The notes under the pieces were generated by a model, which was not told the origin of the DNA, did not search any database, and saw nothing but the letters and a program-made list of their open reading frames with translations. A stretch of DNA of 64,000 nt from G963677485 sp942492855 (lineage in GTDB: Bacteria > Armatimonadota > HRBIN16): the NCBI GenBank assembly GCA_942492855.1, contig OW818647.1:3968001-4032000 (forward strand), in the 5' to 3' direction. The position numbers were made by a program, and so were the translations under genes. The number at the start of each line of letters is the position of its first letter. The first letter of the stretch is position 1. Positions 7,573 to 17,124 of this stretch are shown piece after piece.

Positions 7573-9018
7573 TTAGTGCTCTTGAGCGATCTCTGCGGCC
7601 TTTTCCAGCCGCTCGGTGACGCGCTTGATGCCAAGCACCTCGATCATCTCAAACAGCCCAGGGCCGACTAGTCGGCCGCTGACCGCTAGTCGGGTGGTGT
7701 GGATGGCCTGCCCCGCAGCAAGACCCAGCTCCTCAGCGGCCGCGCGAACTTCAGCTTCAATGCAGGGTACGGTGAAGTCGGTCAGCGCCTGCAGTTTGGC
7801 GGATATCAGCTTGAGCAGAGTCGGTGCTTCGGGTTTTGTGAACCACTTCTTTGCTCCCTTAGGGTCGTATTCGGCGATCTCATCAAAGAAGAAGCTAGTG
7901 AGCTCCACGATCTCCGGCAGCAGCTTCAGACGCTCCGCTTCGAGGGCAATCACGCTTTGTGCATAGGCCAGATCACTGTCAGATGGATCGGCTGGCATCA
8001 GCCCAGCAGCTTGAAGGTGTGGAACACACAGTGCCGTCAATTCCGGCAGCGGCTTCTTGCGGATGGCCAGGCCGTTATACCACAGCAGCTTCTGACCATC
8101 AAAAATCGCAGCGTGATCGGTCACCTTATCAAGGTCGAACATCCCCACGATCTCTTCGGCACTGAACTCTTCGCGGTCATCACCCGGGCTCCAGCCCAGC
8201 ATGGTCAGGAAGTTGAACATCGCCTCAGGAAGGTAGCCCTGATCGATGTAGTCCACAAACTGCACGGAGCCGTGCCTCTTGGAGAGCTTCTTACGGTCGC
8301 TTCCCAGAATGATCGGCAGATGTGCGAACACCGGGTGCTGCCATCCCATTCCCTCGTAGAGCAACACGTGGCGGGGAGTGCTGGAAATCCACTCCTCACC
8401 GCGGATCACGTGGGTGATCTCCATATCGTGGTCATCCACAATACTCGCCAGGTGGTAGGTGGGGAACCCGTCTGTCTTCAACATCACGAAGTCATCCAGC
8501 AACCGGTTCTCAAAGCTCACTTCGCCCCTGATGGCGTCCGTGAAACTGGTCACGCCCTCAGTGGGCATGGCGAAACGCACCACATGGGGGGCTCCGTTCT
8601 CCTCAAGCGCCTTGATCTCATCAGGACCAAGGTTGCGGCAGTGGCGGTCATATCCAGTAGGCGTTCCTTCGGCCTCCTGCTTCTGGCGCATGGCATCAAG
8701 GCGCTCTGAGCTGCAGAAGCACTTGTAAGCATGTCCGCTCGCAATGAGCTGGTCGGAGGCTTGCTTGTATAGTGGCAGCCGCTCGGACTGGTAGTATGGG
8801 CCTTCGTCCCAGTCCAATCCCAGCCACTGACAGGCGCGCATGATCTGCTCCACCGAGCCTTCCACAAAGCGGTTGCGGTCAGTGTCTTCAATGCGCAGTA
8901 AAAACTGGCCGTTGTGGTGGCGGGCATACAGCCAGGCGAACAACGCGGTGCGGATGTTTCCGATATGCGGTGATCCTGTAGGACTGGGTGCGAAGCGGGT
9001 GCGTACGGATTTATTCAT
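7573..9018 (-). CDS. gltX: glutamate--tRNA ligase
   Basis: A class I aminoacyl-tRNA synthetase that charges tRNA(Glu). The 481 residues match the usual bacterial GltX length. The N-terminus reads TRFAPSPTGSPHIGNIRTAL, carrying the HIGH-type motif as PHIGN, and KKLSKRHGS is the KMSKS-type loop near residue 245. The connective region keeps GTPTGYDRHCRNL and HVIRGEEWISSTPRH, typical of GluRS. The C-terminal helical anticodon-binding domain follows (about 330-481). The sequence cannot say whether it is discriminating or also charges tRNA(Gln). It has a 60-bp gap to the membrane glycosyltransferase upstream and a strong terminator downstream. Confidence 0.95.
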   Translation of the reverse strand: MNKSVRTRFAPSPTGSPHIGNIRTALFAWLYARHHNGQFLLRIEDTDRNRFVEGSVEQIMRACQWLGLDWDEGPYYQSERLPLYKQASDQLIASGHAYKCFCSSERLDAMRQKQEAEGTPTGYDRHCRNLGPDEIKALEENGAPHVVRFAMPTEGVTSFTDAIRGEVSFENRLLDDFVMLKTDGFPTYHLASIVDDHDMEITHVIRGEEWISSTPRHVLLYEGMGWQHPVFAHLPIILGSDRKKLSKRHGSVQFVDYIDQGYLPEAMFNFLTMLGWSPGDDREEFSAEEIVGMFDLDKVTDHAAIFDGQKLLWYNGLAIRKKPLPELTALCVPHLQAAGLMPADPSDSDLAYAQSVIALEAERLKLLPEIVELTSFFFDEIAEYDPKGAKKWFTKPEAPTLLKLISAKLQALTDFTVPCIEAEVRAAAEELGLAAGQAIHTTRLAVSGRLVGPGLFEMIEVLGIKRVTERLEKAAEIAQEH

Positions 9019-9078
9019 GAACAGGCGGCTCCTGGTTGTTTCAGATGACGTTAGGGGAGGGTTTCCCCATAGTAGATG

Positions 9079-10383
9079 TTACCAAATCGTGAAGATGGCC
9101 ATGGAACTGAGGGTGATCATCGTGAGTATCAGTATCAAGTCGGCACCAGCTCTGACCGCCTTCGGGAATATACTGCGCCAGCCGAACACGAAGATGATGG
9201 CGATGGGGCTGAGCGCACCGAACAGGTATCGGCCTTGAGTTTGGAAGTACTTTAGGGTAAACGCAGCGAACGCGAGGTTGACTACCGCGATGAGTGCCCA
9301 GGCAGGCCACCACCAGGTGGGTAGTGCTGGTGAGTTTTCACCTTTGTTGGTAAATATCCCGAATACGTAACCAAAAAAGGCCACCACACACACAACCATC
9401 AGCACATTGTATATGTTGTCTGGCCAGAAGGCAGGTATGCCCACCTTCATAGTGCTTGGCGTGCCGTAAGCGAACCAGAATGACTTGAAAGTCCAGTTAG
9501 CCACCAGTTTAATATACTCCAGCATTCCGCCGGTCTGTTGGATAACCTGGTCAGCAAGTGCAGTGGTTTTGAAGGTCTGCTCGAATGCCTTCAACAGTAA
9601 CGGGTCGTCTGGACGAGAACGGATGGTGCTGATCCAATAAGGTGCGGCCAGGCAGAGCGATATGACTGAGCTGATGAGGGCGGTGATCCACTTTTGGCGC
9701 TGGTCACGGCCCGGGCTTAATATGATCGCCAACATCACAAAGCTGAAGGCAACAGCGAAGTTCATCTTCGTGAGCAGGCCAATCGCAAGCCAGAGCCCTA
9801 GGCGGGTGATTGGCCAGGGGTTGAGCTCTCTTTGCGCGTATATCTGTGCGGTCTCCATCACGCAGAGTGCGAACATCAAGTTGGCCAGAGGGTCGTTGTT
9901 GATGGCACTGTTTAGAAAGAGATTCATAGGCAGCAACCCGTAAAATGCAGTAGCCGCAAGAGCCATTGTCTGAGAACTATATAGCCATCGGCTGGTCTTG
10001 TAGACCGCCATCATGGCAAGAATGCCAAATAGCACCGAAAGTAGCCTGACCCATCGTGCAGGGGAATCGCTGAACGGATTCACTGCCTTATATAGGTTGC
10101 CCGCCATGATGTAATAAGCCGGTGGTTGATGGGCTTCATACCCACCCACACCGCTGTAGCCTTCGAACTTTGGCGTGGTGGTGTGTTCTGCCACATAGCG
10201 CACATACTGAAGATGGGCACCCTCATCGGGCGTATGGAACAGCCCGTTCTGACCAACTGGAGTATGAAACGCGAGCCCTATCTGCATGATAGCGGCCAGC
10301 AAACACAGGGCGGTCAGCCAGAAAGAGAACGAGGGCATCTCGGAAGATGCCCCCGCAGTATTGGTTGTGCGTGTTTTACGCAT
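9079..10383 (-). CDS. GT-C fold membrane glycosyltransferase (GT39/PMT or DUF2142-like)
   Basis: A 434-residue polytopic inner-membrane protein with roughly ten to twelve hydrophobic segments. The first periplasmic loop holds FHTPDEGAHLQYVRYVAEH; the Asp-Glu pair resembles the catalytic loop of PMT/ArnT and DUF2142 polyprenyl-phosphate-sugar transferases. It is followed by the loop GGYEAHQPPAYYIMAG. These enzymes move a sugar from a lipid-linked donor onto lipid, glycan or protein on the outer face of the membrane; the acceptor here is unknown. It lies 13 bases downstream of serA on the same strand, so the two are probably co-transcribed, though no metabolic link is obvious. Confidence 0.72.
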   Translation of the reverse strand: MRKTRTTNTAGASSEMPSFSFWLTALCLLAAIMQIGLAFHTPVGQNGLFHTPDEGAHLQYVRYVAEHTTTPKFEGYSGVGGYEAHQPPAYYIMAGNLYKAVNPFSDSPARWVRLLSVLFGILAMMAVYKTSRWLYSSQTMALAATAFYGLLPMNLFLNSAINNDPLANLMFALCVMETAQIYAQRELNPWPITRLGLWLAIGLLTKMNFAVAFSFVMLAIILSPGRDQRQKWITALISSVISLCLAAPYWISTIRSRPDDPLLLKAFEQTFKTTALADQVIQQTGGMLEYIKLVANWTFKSFWFAYGTPSTMKVGIPAFWPDNIYNVLMVVCVVAFFGYVFGIFTNKGENSPALPTWWWPAWALIAVVNLAFAAFTLKYFQTQGRYLFGALSPIAIIFVFGWRSIFPKAVRAGADLILILTMITLSSMAIFTIW

Positions 10384-10396
10384 GAACCTTCGTAAA

Positions 10397-11980
10397 CTAG
10401 AGGCTGGCCACCTGCGCTAGTTCCAAACCATCTAACTGGCGGAACTCGTGCAGGAGCTGGTCGTCTAGTGGGGTATCGATCATCAGAACCATCAACGCAG
10501 TACCGCGGGGCACAGCGCGTCCCAGGTTCATACCGGCGATGTTCACGCCCCTGGAGCCAAGCAGTGTGCCAATGCGTCCGATCACACCAGGTGTGTCGGT
10601 GTGCATAGTGAAGATCATGTGACCTTCTGGCACGATGTCCACAGCGAAGCCATTCACATCAAGAATGCGCGGCCCTTGTGGGGTCACGGCACCCGTGATG
10701 GTGTGGCACTTGCCATCAATCTCAGCCTCGATCGTCACAGAGCTCTGGTAGCTGTTGTTGCGATTTTGGGTTTCGATGGTGGTGCTAATGGCCATGCCGC
10801 GGTTCTTGGCGATCAAGAACGCGTTCACCGGGTTTACAGGGTGAGAGAGCTGCGGGCGCAGGATACCCGAAACGGCACTGCGCACCACGAGGTCGACCGG
10901 CTGACCGGCGAAATCGCTGGTAAACTTCACATCGACCTGGGTCACAGCTCCCGGGTTTAGCTGGGTCAGCAGTTTGCCCATCTGTTCTGACAGGTAGATC
11001 GCCGGTCCCAATTTCTTGAGGTCGTCGGAATCTACTGGCGGGAGGTTCACGGCGCTGCGAGCGGCTCCGCCTTGTAACACTTCGGCGATCTGCTCCGCCA
11101 CATCGATAGCCACATTCACTTGGGCTTCCACGGTGGAGGCTCCAAGGTGAGGGGTGAGGATGCAGTTCTGAGCTTTGAGAAGTGGGTTGTCAGCTTTGAC
11201 AGGCTCGCTGGAGTAGACATCAACAGCAGCCGCTTTGATCCGGCCTTCGTTGAGCGCATCTGCCAGGTCCTGCTCATTAATGACTCCACCGCGGGCGCAG
11301 TTGATCAGTTGCGCAGAAGGCTTCATGAGGGCCAGCTTCTTAGCGTCGATCATGTTGCGGGTGCTGTCGTTCAGCGGTGTATGGATGCTCACAAAGTCAG
11401 ACACTTTGAGCAGCTCATCAAGTTCAGACAAGATGATGCCGTACTGCTCAGCCACATCTGCAGGGGTGTATGGGTCGTAAGCCAGAACGGTCATACCGAA
11501 GGCACGCGCGCGGCGGGCCAGTTCGGTTCCGATCTTGCCAAGACCTATGACACCAAGAGTTTTGCGGTTTAACTCAGTTCCTACGAACTTACTGCGCTTC
11601 CACTCTCCGGCGGAGGTGGACATATGGGCCTGTGGGATATTGCGGGCGGATGCCATCATCAAAGCGAATGCGAGTTCGCATGCTGCAATGGTGTTACCGC
11701 TGGGAGAGTTTACGACGATGATACCGCGCTTGGTAGCTACGGGGACATCGATATTGTCTACACCCACTCCGGCGCGGCCAATGATCTTCATGTTGGTAGC
11801 TGCTTCCAGAATATCAGCAGTCACCTGGGTCTGAGATCTTACTATTAACGCGTCGAAATCTGGGATTATCTTCTTGAGTTCTTCAGGGGATAGGCCTGTA
11901 CGGACGTGAACTTCACCGGCTGGGCGAAGGGCGTCAACACCGGCTTCAGCAATTGGGTCAGCGACCAAAATGCGTGCCAT
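10397..11980 (-). CDS. serA: D-3-phosphoglycerate dehydrogenase
   Basis: Catalyses the first step of serine synthesis, NAD-dependent oxidation of 3-phosphoglycerate, in the cytosol. The 527-residue length is that of the long SerA type. The substrate-binding domain comes first (ARILVADPIAEAGVDALRPA), then the Rossmann domain with VIGLGKIGTELARRARAFGM. The catalytic Arg is in NCARGGVINEQDL and the catalytic His in LTPHLGASTVEAQ. An allosteric substrate-binding domain (about 320-450) and a C-terminal ACT domain follow (HTDTPGVIGRIGTLLGSRG). The ACT domain suggests serine feedback. A good AGGAG lies upstream of the ATG at 11980. No T-box or riboswitch fold was recognised in the 443-bp gap before it. 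Confidence 0.95.
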   Translation of the reverse strand: MARILVADPIAEAGVDALRPAGEVHVRTGLSPEELKKIIPDFDALIVRSQTQVTADILEAATNMKIIGRAGVGVDNIDVPVATKRGIIVVNSPSGNTIAACELAFALMMASARNIPQAHMSTSAGEWKRSKFVGTELNRKTLGVIGLGKIGTELARRARAFGMTVLAYDPYTPADVAEQYGIILSELDELLKVSDFVSIHTPLNDSTRNMIDAKKLALMKPSAQLINCARGGVINEQDLADALNEGRIKAAAVDVYSSEPVKADNPLLKAQNCILTPHLGASTVEAQVNVAIDVAEQIAEVLQGGAARSAVNLPPVDSDDLKKLGPAIYLSEQMGKLLTQLNPGAVTQVDVKFTSDFAGQPVDLVVRSAVSGILRPQLSHPVNPVNAFLIAKNRGMAISTTIETQNRNNSYQSSVTIEAEIDGKCHTITGAVTPQGPRILDVNGFAVDIVPEGHMIFTMHTDTPGVIGRIGTLLGSRGVNIAGMNLGRAVPRGTALMVLMIDTPLDDQLLHEFRQLDGLELAQVASL

Positions 11981-12150
11981 GGAAACCTCCTAGGGCGATT
12001 GTGCTGCTATGCACTTAAGAGCGGAATTCGGAAAAAACCTGCATTCCACCAGCATGTTAATTGTGACACAGAAAGGGCAAAACGGCCAAGGGTTGCAGCC
12101 ATTCATCTGTGGGATGATGTCTCATGCGATGACGCGAAGGGGAGCATCTC

Positions 12151-12246
12151 ACGCGGAGACGCGGAGGACACAGAGAGGGAATGGGAATGACCTGCGCTGT
12201 TTGTCGGTCTGCTTGCGCTCACTATCACTATGTCTTCCGTGGCGGT
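12151..12246. repeat. imperfect inverted repeat of dispersed-repeat type
   Basis: This sits in the 443-bp gap between serA and the gene at 12424. The left arm ACGCGGAGACGCGGAGGACA (12151-12170) is imperfectly complementary to TGTCTTCCGTGGCGGT (12231-12246). The sequence style (CGCGGAG/GGACACAGAG) resembles decayed palindromic repeats common between bacterial genes. I see no gene or clear promoter in the rest of the gap. Confidence 0.35.
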
Positions 12247-12423
12247 TTTTGATTCAACCGTTGAAGAGTGGCTAACATCCACCGGTCACCGCAGTGTTTG
12301 GCCCTCAAGTAACAGTTCAGTTGCCACGGGCGTCAAACCATATCAGATAAGCAGTGCAGGTACAATGTAACTGTATGGTCGTCATGGCACTTTCCGTGCC
12401 GAAATTCCGTGAGGTAAAATCGC

Positions 12424-15117
12424 TTGACAAAACGAAATGGCGTGACTCAATTCGCATCTTTACTGCTGGCAGGTGTGGCGTTAGCGAGCGGTGTGCAGGC
12501 ACAGGCTAACCGCGTTAACACACCATTCAAAACAGTCACAGATACCCTCCAATCAGCCTATGTAATAAAGACATCACGTTCGTCGGTAGACATGACGCCT
12601 GTTAAAAGCTACCAACGCAGGCTGGCGAAGGCCATAGCTCCCACGGTGCAGCGGCTGAGGGCGAAGAAGTCACTACCTGGTTCTATGCCCTTTGCGGTGG
12701 ACACGCTTGTGGCCCAGACGGCGTCTGGCAAGCTGGTCAGAACGGCCGCTACTCGAAGCACATCTCTGAGTTTCGTGGTGCCAACCACTGGCACCGGAGC
12801 CTGGACCGCGGAGCAGGCTGCGTTCATCAAATCAGTGGCTGATCAAGCCGTGATTGAACTCACCACGGTATGCGGAGCTCCTCTGAACGGTGGAACGATC
12901 ACGATTCTTAATGATGACGCCAACATTTCGGACCGCAACGCTGTGGCGGGCGGCATATACAATGTGTCGACCAACCAGTTCTTGTTTCCGGTGTATAACA
13001 GCGAAGTTTCGGTGATTGCCAACATGACTCACCTGGTGGCACACGCCATGCGTGGTGCCGATATCCTGGCTTATGATTCATGGGAAGAGGGGATCGCACG
13101 AGCAACCGGGCAGATCGCTGCTCCTCGGGTGGCTCAAGCGCTGGGACGAGCGACCAGTGTGATCGACGCGCTGCGCCGTGAAAGCAACTATCACGCTTTA
13201 CCATTCTATGACCTCATGAATCAACCATCTTTGGCCAACAATAGTTTTATCCCCAAGTCACAACGCACGGCACCCATCGAGTCTGGCACTATTGGTGGAA
13301 TCTGGTTGCCCAGGTATATGATGGCTGGATCGGCCTGGATGAAGGTGTATATCGATGACCCGCTGTTCTTCAAAAACTTCATGCAGGCATACAAGACAGC
13401 CGGCGGCGCAACCATCGCGGGTGATGTGCCGAAACTGCGCAACGTGCTAAAACAAGTCATCACCACAGTAGAGGGTCAACCCGTAGAGACCTGGTTTGAT
13501 CAGCAATATGTCTTGGATAACAGCATCCGTGTTGGCCGCAAACTCTATGCATACAGCGTGCCGATACGGACCGCATCGGGAACCGATAGCTCCATATTTA
13601 TCGACCTGATGTATGTGAATACCGCCACTGATGGTGACGAAACACCAGTCAGCGGTTTCAGCTACCCTCAGTATTTCGACTTCGAAGAGGTTCGGATTTA
13701 TCCAGGCGCTCAGTATGAGACGGTTGAGGTGTATCAAGGCGAAGGGGCTTTCAGCCCGAGCTTTCAAAACGACTTCCTGGGTGGTGCCCAGCGGGTACGT
13801 ATGAGCTTGCCAGTCGGTATGGAGAGTATAGAACTGCCATACGCATTTGGCCAGTCAGGCAGCCTGACATCGCCAAGAACACTGTACGGCGTAGTTGATG
13901 GCCTCACCACAGGAACAATAGAAGTCAGCAGCGCAGTAGGCACCATCAGCGGGCCAGTGGTTCGAGGCAGCTTTGGTCTGGTCTTGCCGGCTGGCAGTTT
14001 CGACACCCCGCGCGCTTACCAGATCACAGTGAAAAACAGCAGCGGCGCGACAGTCGGAACTCGTCAGGTAAACCTTGGGTATTCCGAAGGTGTTGTCTAC
14101 ATCAACCTGAATGCGGCGGAAATCACGGTCAACAAGCCATACAGTGCCGGGTTAAAAATGTTCAGTATCCCGATGAGCTTCCGGCAGGCAGATAATGCCC
14201 AGGTTCTGGGAGTGCCCGCACTCGGCTTCAAGCTTGCCAGGTGGATACAACCGAATAAGGCGTATTCAATCTATCCCGCTATTGACAGTTTTGCTCCAGG
14301 CCGAGCATTTTGGATGAAGCCCGACACGAATTTTACGGCCATCTTGAAGGGTGTCAGCACCCCTATGGATCGTGACGCGTTGTTCCCTGCTGTGTTTGGA
14401 TGGAACATGGTGGGGCTGCCCGTTGACCGCACAGTGGCACTGAGCGAGCTGCAGGTTCAGGTGAAGGATCAATCACCAGTCAGCTTCGCGACAGCCGTGA
14501 CTCAGGGCGTAGTCGGAAACAGCTTCCTAAAGTATAACAGCGGTTATGAGCCCATCTTGGCAAGTGGAACTCTTTCGCCATGGGAAGGGTACTGGATACG
14601 GGTGAGACAGTCCGAAGGGGTGACTTTCATAGTGCCGGCATCATCGAGTGCAGTGGCTTCGGTACCTAGCCGCACGATGGCACCGTATGCCGCCGCAGCA
14701 GATGGATGGCGGACTGCCATACAGATCAAGGCAGGTAACCTGCAGACAAAGGTTTGGATAGGGCAATCTAAAGCGGCTACGACCAGATTTGATCTTGCAT
14801 ATGATGCGGAGAACGGTCCGGCAGACCCATCTGGCCTCAATGCACAGATCACGGCATCTCAGCCGCTGTTGCAAGATATCCAGCCTGTCGTCAATAGGAC
14901 GGCGTGGCGGGTGCAGATATCTGGTGCCACACCTCGTAGCACCATTACGCTGAGCCTGTCCGATCTGGCCTCTGTGAAGCGGTTGGGGCGGATTGTGGTG
15001 ATCGACCAGACCACTCTCCAAAGTCAGTCTCTGACTGGCGGTTGGCCGGTAACACTCAAAGCGGACGCCTATGGGCGAGCCTACTTGATCGTGCAATATC
15101 AAAGGATGGCCTTTTAG
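12424..15117 (+). CDS. large secreted protein with degenerate gluzincin-like domain
   Basis: An 897-residue exported protein of unknown function. It starts at TTG with GAGG nine bases upstream, then a signal peptide (ASLLLAGVALASGVQAQA). Residues about 120-370 resemble a gluzincin peptidase: ANMTHLVAHAMRGAD at 200-213 is followed by DSWEEGIARA at 218-227, like the HExxH...W.xEGxA pattern. The catalytic Glu is replaced (H203-LVA-H207), so I expect no protease activity. The C-terminal half is beta-rich and contains two copies of a module with a PxxxFWMK/WEGYWIRV signature (FAPGRAFWMKP near 620, LSPWEGYWIRV near 720). It begins a plus-strand operon; its stop overlaps the next start by one base. 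Confidence 0.65.
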   Translation: MTKRNGVTQFASLLLAGVALASGVQAQANRVNTPFKTVTDTLQSAYVIKTSRSSVDMTPVKSYQRRLAKAIAPTVQRLRAKKSLPGSMPFAVDTLVAQTASGKLVRTAATRSTSLSFVVPTTGTGAWTAEQAAFIKSVADQAVIELTTVCGAPLNGGTITILNDDANISDRNAVAGGIYNVSTNQFLFPVYNSEVSVIANMTHLVAHAMRGADILAYDSWEEGIARATGQIAAPRVAQALGRATSVIDALRRESNYHALPFYDLMNQPSLANNSFIPKSQRTAPIESGTIGGIWLPRYMMAGSAWMKVYIDDPLFFKNFMQAYKTAGGATIAGDVPKLRNVLKQVITTVEGQPVETWFDQQYVLDNSIRVGRKLYAYSVPIRTASGTDSSIFIDLMYVNTATDGDETPVSGFSYPQYFDFEEVRIYPGAQYETVEVYQGEGAFSPSFQNDFLGGAQRVRMSLPVGMESIELPYAFGQSGSLTSPRTLYGVVDGLTTGTIEVSSAVGTISGPVVRGSFGLVLPAGSFDTPRAYQITVKNSSGATVGTRQVNLGYSEGVVYINLNAAEITVNKPYSAGLKMFSIPMSFRQADNAQVLGVPALGFKLARWIQPNKAYSIYPAIDSFAPGRAFWMKPDTNFTAILKGVSTPMDRDALFPAVFGWNMVGLPVDRTVALSELQVQVKDQSPVSFATAVTQGVVGNSFLKYNSGYEPILASGTLSPWEGYWIRVRQSEGVTFIVPASSSAVASVPSRTMAPYAAAADGWRTAIQIKAGNLQTKVWIGQSKAATTRFDLAYDAENGPADPSGLNAQITASQPLLQDIQPVVNRTAWRVQISGATPRSTITLSLSDLASVKRLGRIVVIDQTTLQSQSLTGGWPVTLKADAYGRAYLIVQYQRMAF

Positions 15118-15791
15118 TGAATTATTCGAAAATCAATCAATCCCTGAGCGTTGGTGCGCTGTTGCTGGGCCTCCTTCTAGTCGGTTGCGGCGGCGGAGGC
15201 GGAGGCGACACACCTGACCCCGTCCTAACCGTCACGGTGACAGGCCTGGCCCGTCAGGAGAGCGATGCTTTGGCTGATGCCGGTACTACAGTGAAGGTGG
15301 GCGACGTAACATCTGTGGTCTTCAGCCCGCCCAAAGCACTTGGCACTGGAGAGCTGTATAACTTCCAGATCACCGTGCCGCTGACATCCAGCAAAGGCAG
15401 CTTCACTCAAGGTGCAACCGTAAGCGAGTTTCCGCTGACTGCTACCCCCGGAGTACCGTTGATTGCAGGAAGCCTTGATATCGGCACTGTTTATGTGGGC
15501 CCTAATTCCGGTATTTGTCAGGTCACAGGGCGGGTGGTCAACACCAAATCGGAAGTGGTGCCGTCGGCTATTGTGAAGATCGGCAAGTTTACGGCGACGT
15601 CAGGCTCGGGTGGCGCATTCAGCTTCGCGCAGGCTCCTGCCTGGTTCACGAGTGTGACCATATCGGCATCAGGTTATGATACACGCACGATCGTGCTTGA
15701 TAACCCTCTGACCAAGGGTATCAGTAACAACCTTGGTGATTTGCGCTTCCAGGACGATATCACCGATGATCCGCCGCCGCCGCCATTCTGA
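15117..15791 (+). CDS. lipoprotein with carboxypeptidase-regulatory-like domain
   Basis: A 224-residue predicted lipoprotein: a short N-terminus, a hydrophobic stretch LSVGALLLGLLLVGC with the lipobox Cys, then a glycine run (GGGGGG) as a flexible tether. The C-terminal part (about 130-215) resembles a carboxypeptidase regulatory/CarbopepD_reg beta sandwich (VTGRVVNTKSEVVPSAIVKI, SGSGGAFSFAQAP, ISASGYDTRTIVL). It ends in a proline run. The start was set at GTG 15117, overlapping the TAG of the previous gene, with AAGGA about eleven bases upstream; the ATG at 15042 lies deep inside the upstream gene. It probably sits at the envelope with its operon partners. The exact role is unknown. Confidence 0.7.
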   Translation: MNYSKINQSLSVGALLLGLLLVGCGGGGGGDTPDPVLTVTVTGLARQESDALADAGTTVKVGDVTSVVFSPPKALGTGELYNFQITVPLTSSKGSFTQGATVSEFPLTATPGVPLIAGSLDIGTVYVGPNSGICQVTGRVVNTKSEVVPSAIVKIGKFTATSGSGGAFSFAQAPAWFTSVTISASGYDTRTIVLDNPLTKGISNNLGDLRFQDDITDDPPPPPF

Positions 15792-15837
15792 GTGGAAAGT
15801 GCATTATGTGACCATTACCAGAGCCTATGGAGATGAT

Positions 15838-17121
15838 ATGCCGGAAAAATCGTGGATGAGTAGATACGGATGGCAGACACTTGCGTATATGGGAGTGTCT
15901 GCTGCGCTTGTTTTAAGTTATATGGGCATTAAAGCACTAGAACGCTATGACCCTATGGCGCATTACAGTGAGCAGTACGCCGACGCTGGCATGAACAACG
16001 CGGTGTTGGTGTGCGATGATGTGAAGGTGAGTTCTCGCCGATACACGGCGGTGAACTGGCAATTCCAAGCCCGGCACATCAGCATGAAACGCGACCTAGG
16101 AAGCTGGGAGGTCGACGGATTGCACAATGGTTCTGTCACACTTCCTGGAAAGAAGAAACTGAGCTTGAAATTCGCCTCAAAAACAGCATCCTATAGCCGG
16201 TGGGAACGCAGTCTGCGTATGCAGAATGCGGAGGTGATGCCCAACCAGGGAAAGCTGTCTACCTCAGAAGCGGTATATGATGAGACGACCAGAAGGCTAG
16301 AGCTGCCAAAAGGCTGCACCGGTCGCTATATGGACGCGGATGTAGTTTTTAAGAAAGTGGCTTTTAACCTGGACACCAACAGCGCGGTGGTCACTGACGG
16401 CACGATGACGATAGCGCAGAAGCCTGCGCTTACAGTGGACAACAATGCAAAAGCGAAGAAAACCCGGCTGGTGACCGTCTCCTTCAAGTCCTTCGAGGAA
16501 CTACAGGGGAAGACCCGTAAAGGGCTGGGATTGAAGGTGGTTGACGGTGAGACGCAGTTCCAAGCTGATCAAGCCACCCAGGATATCGCAAAAAACACGG
16601 TGCTCGCTACCGGTAACCTAAAGATGGATGACACCAAATACTCAGGCACCGGCGACAAGGCCGATATTGAGATTAAACCACGGCATGCTATCATCACCGG
16701 AAATGTTGTCATCATCACAAAGCCTTCAGCGAAAAAGGCCGATGCGAAGCCTGCCGAACCGGTGCCCGCGGGTGCAAAACCTGCGAAAGAAGACAAAAGC
16801 CTGGCCACCGAGCGTGATAAGCCGGCCACCATCACCTGCGATAAGGCTGATGTTTTGTATGGTACCAAAATCATCACACTGACAGGCAATCTGAAGATCG
16901 TGCAGAAGATCACCGACGGCACCCGAACCCTCACTGCCGATAAAGCGGTCTACGACGTGAACGGTGAGGTGATGGAACTCACCGGCAATGTGTACGCGGT
17001 AGATGAAAAGGGGCAGGAGCTGCGGGTTCCCAGTATGACTCTGGGGTTAAAAGAGGGCGAAGAGTGGATCAAGGCTACTCAGGGCGGCACCATGATCATC
17101 ATTGAGGAAGACGAGGAGTAG
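15838..17121 (+). CDS. LptC/LptA (OstA)-like envelope protein
   Basis: A 427-residue protein with a single N-terminal membrane anchor (TLAYMGVSAALVLSYMGIKA, about residues 13-32) and a long beta-rich periplasmic part. The pattern of short DxA.Y and LxGNV repeats is typical of OstA/LptA and LptC beta-jellyroll domains. Examples are DTKYSGTGDKADIEIKPRHA followed by ITGNVVI, then ITCDKADVLYGTKIITLTGN and ADKAVYDVNGEVMELTGNV. An alanine/lysine/proline linker (about 300-330) separates two OstA segments. Such proteins carry lipopolysaccharide from inner to outer membrane, so this gene argues for a diderm host. The start was set at 15838 with GGAG five bases upstream. The Enzyme I-like gene follows after three bases. 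No lptB, lptF or lptG is in the window. Confidence 0.75.
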   Translation: MPEKSWMSRYGWQTLAYMGVSAALVLSYMGIKALERYDPMAHYSEQYADAGMNNAVLVCDDVKVSSRRYTAVNWQFQARHISMKRDLGSWEVDGLHNGSVTLPGKKKLSLKFASKTASYSRWERSLRMQNAEVMPNQGKLSTSEAVYDETTRRLELPKGCTGRYMDADVVFKKVAFNLDTNSAVVTDGTMTIAQKPALTVDNNAKAKKTRLVTVSFKSFEELQGKTRKGLGLKVVDGETQFQADQATQDIAKNTVLATGNLKMDDTKYSGTGDKADIEIKPRHAIITGNVVIITKPSAKKADAKPAEPVPAGAKPAKEDKSLATERDKPATITCDKADVLYGTKIITLTGNLKIVQKITDGTRTLTADKAVYDVNGEVMELTGNVYAVDEKGQELRVPSMTLGLKEGEEWIKATQGGTMIIIEEDEE

Positions 17122-17124
17122 ACC

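Noticed and set aside
7699..8709. A 336-codon open frame antisense to gltX
   Set aside because: It lies entirely within the well-supported gltX gene on the other strand and has no family motifs.
11120..11572. A 150-codon open frame antisense to serA
   Set aside because: It is a shadow of serA, without a ribosome site or recognisable motif.
11981..12423. T-box or riboswitch leader for serA or the downstream gene
   Set aside because: No T-box sequence, specifier loop or recognised riboswitch core was found; only an imperfect repeat is present.
15042..15116. ATG start at 15042 for the lipoprotein
   Set aside because: It would overlap the upstream gene by 76 bases and bury the lipobox signal peptide behind a non-conserved extension; GTG 15117 gives a proper lipoprotein signal.
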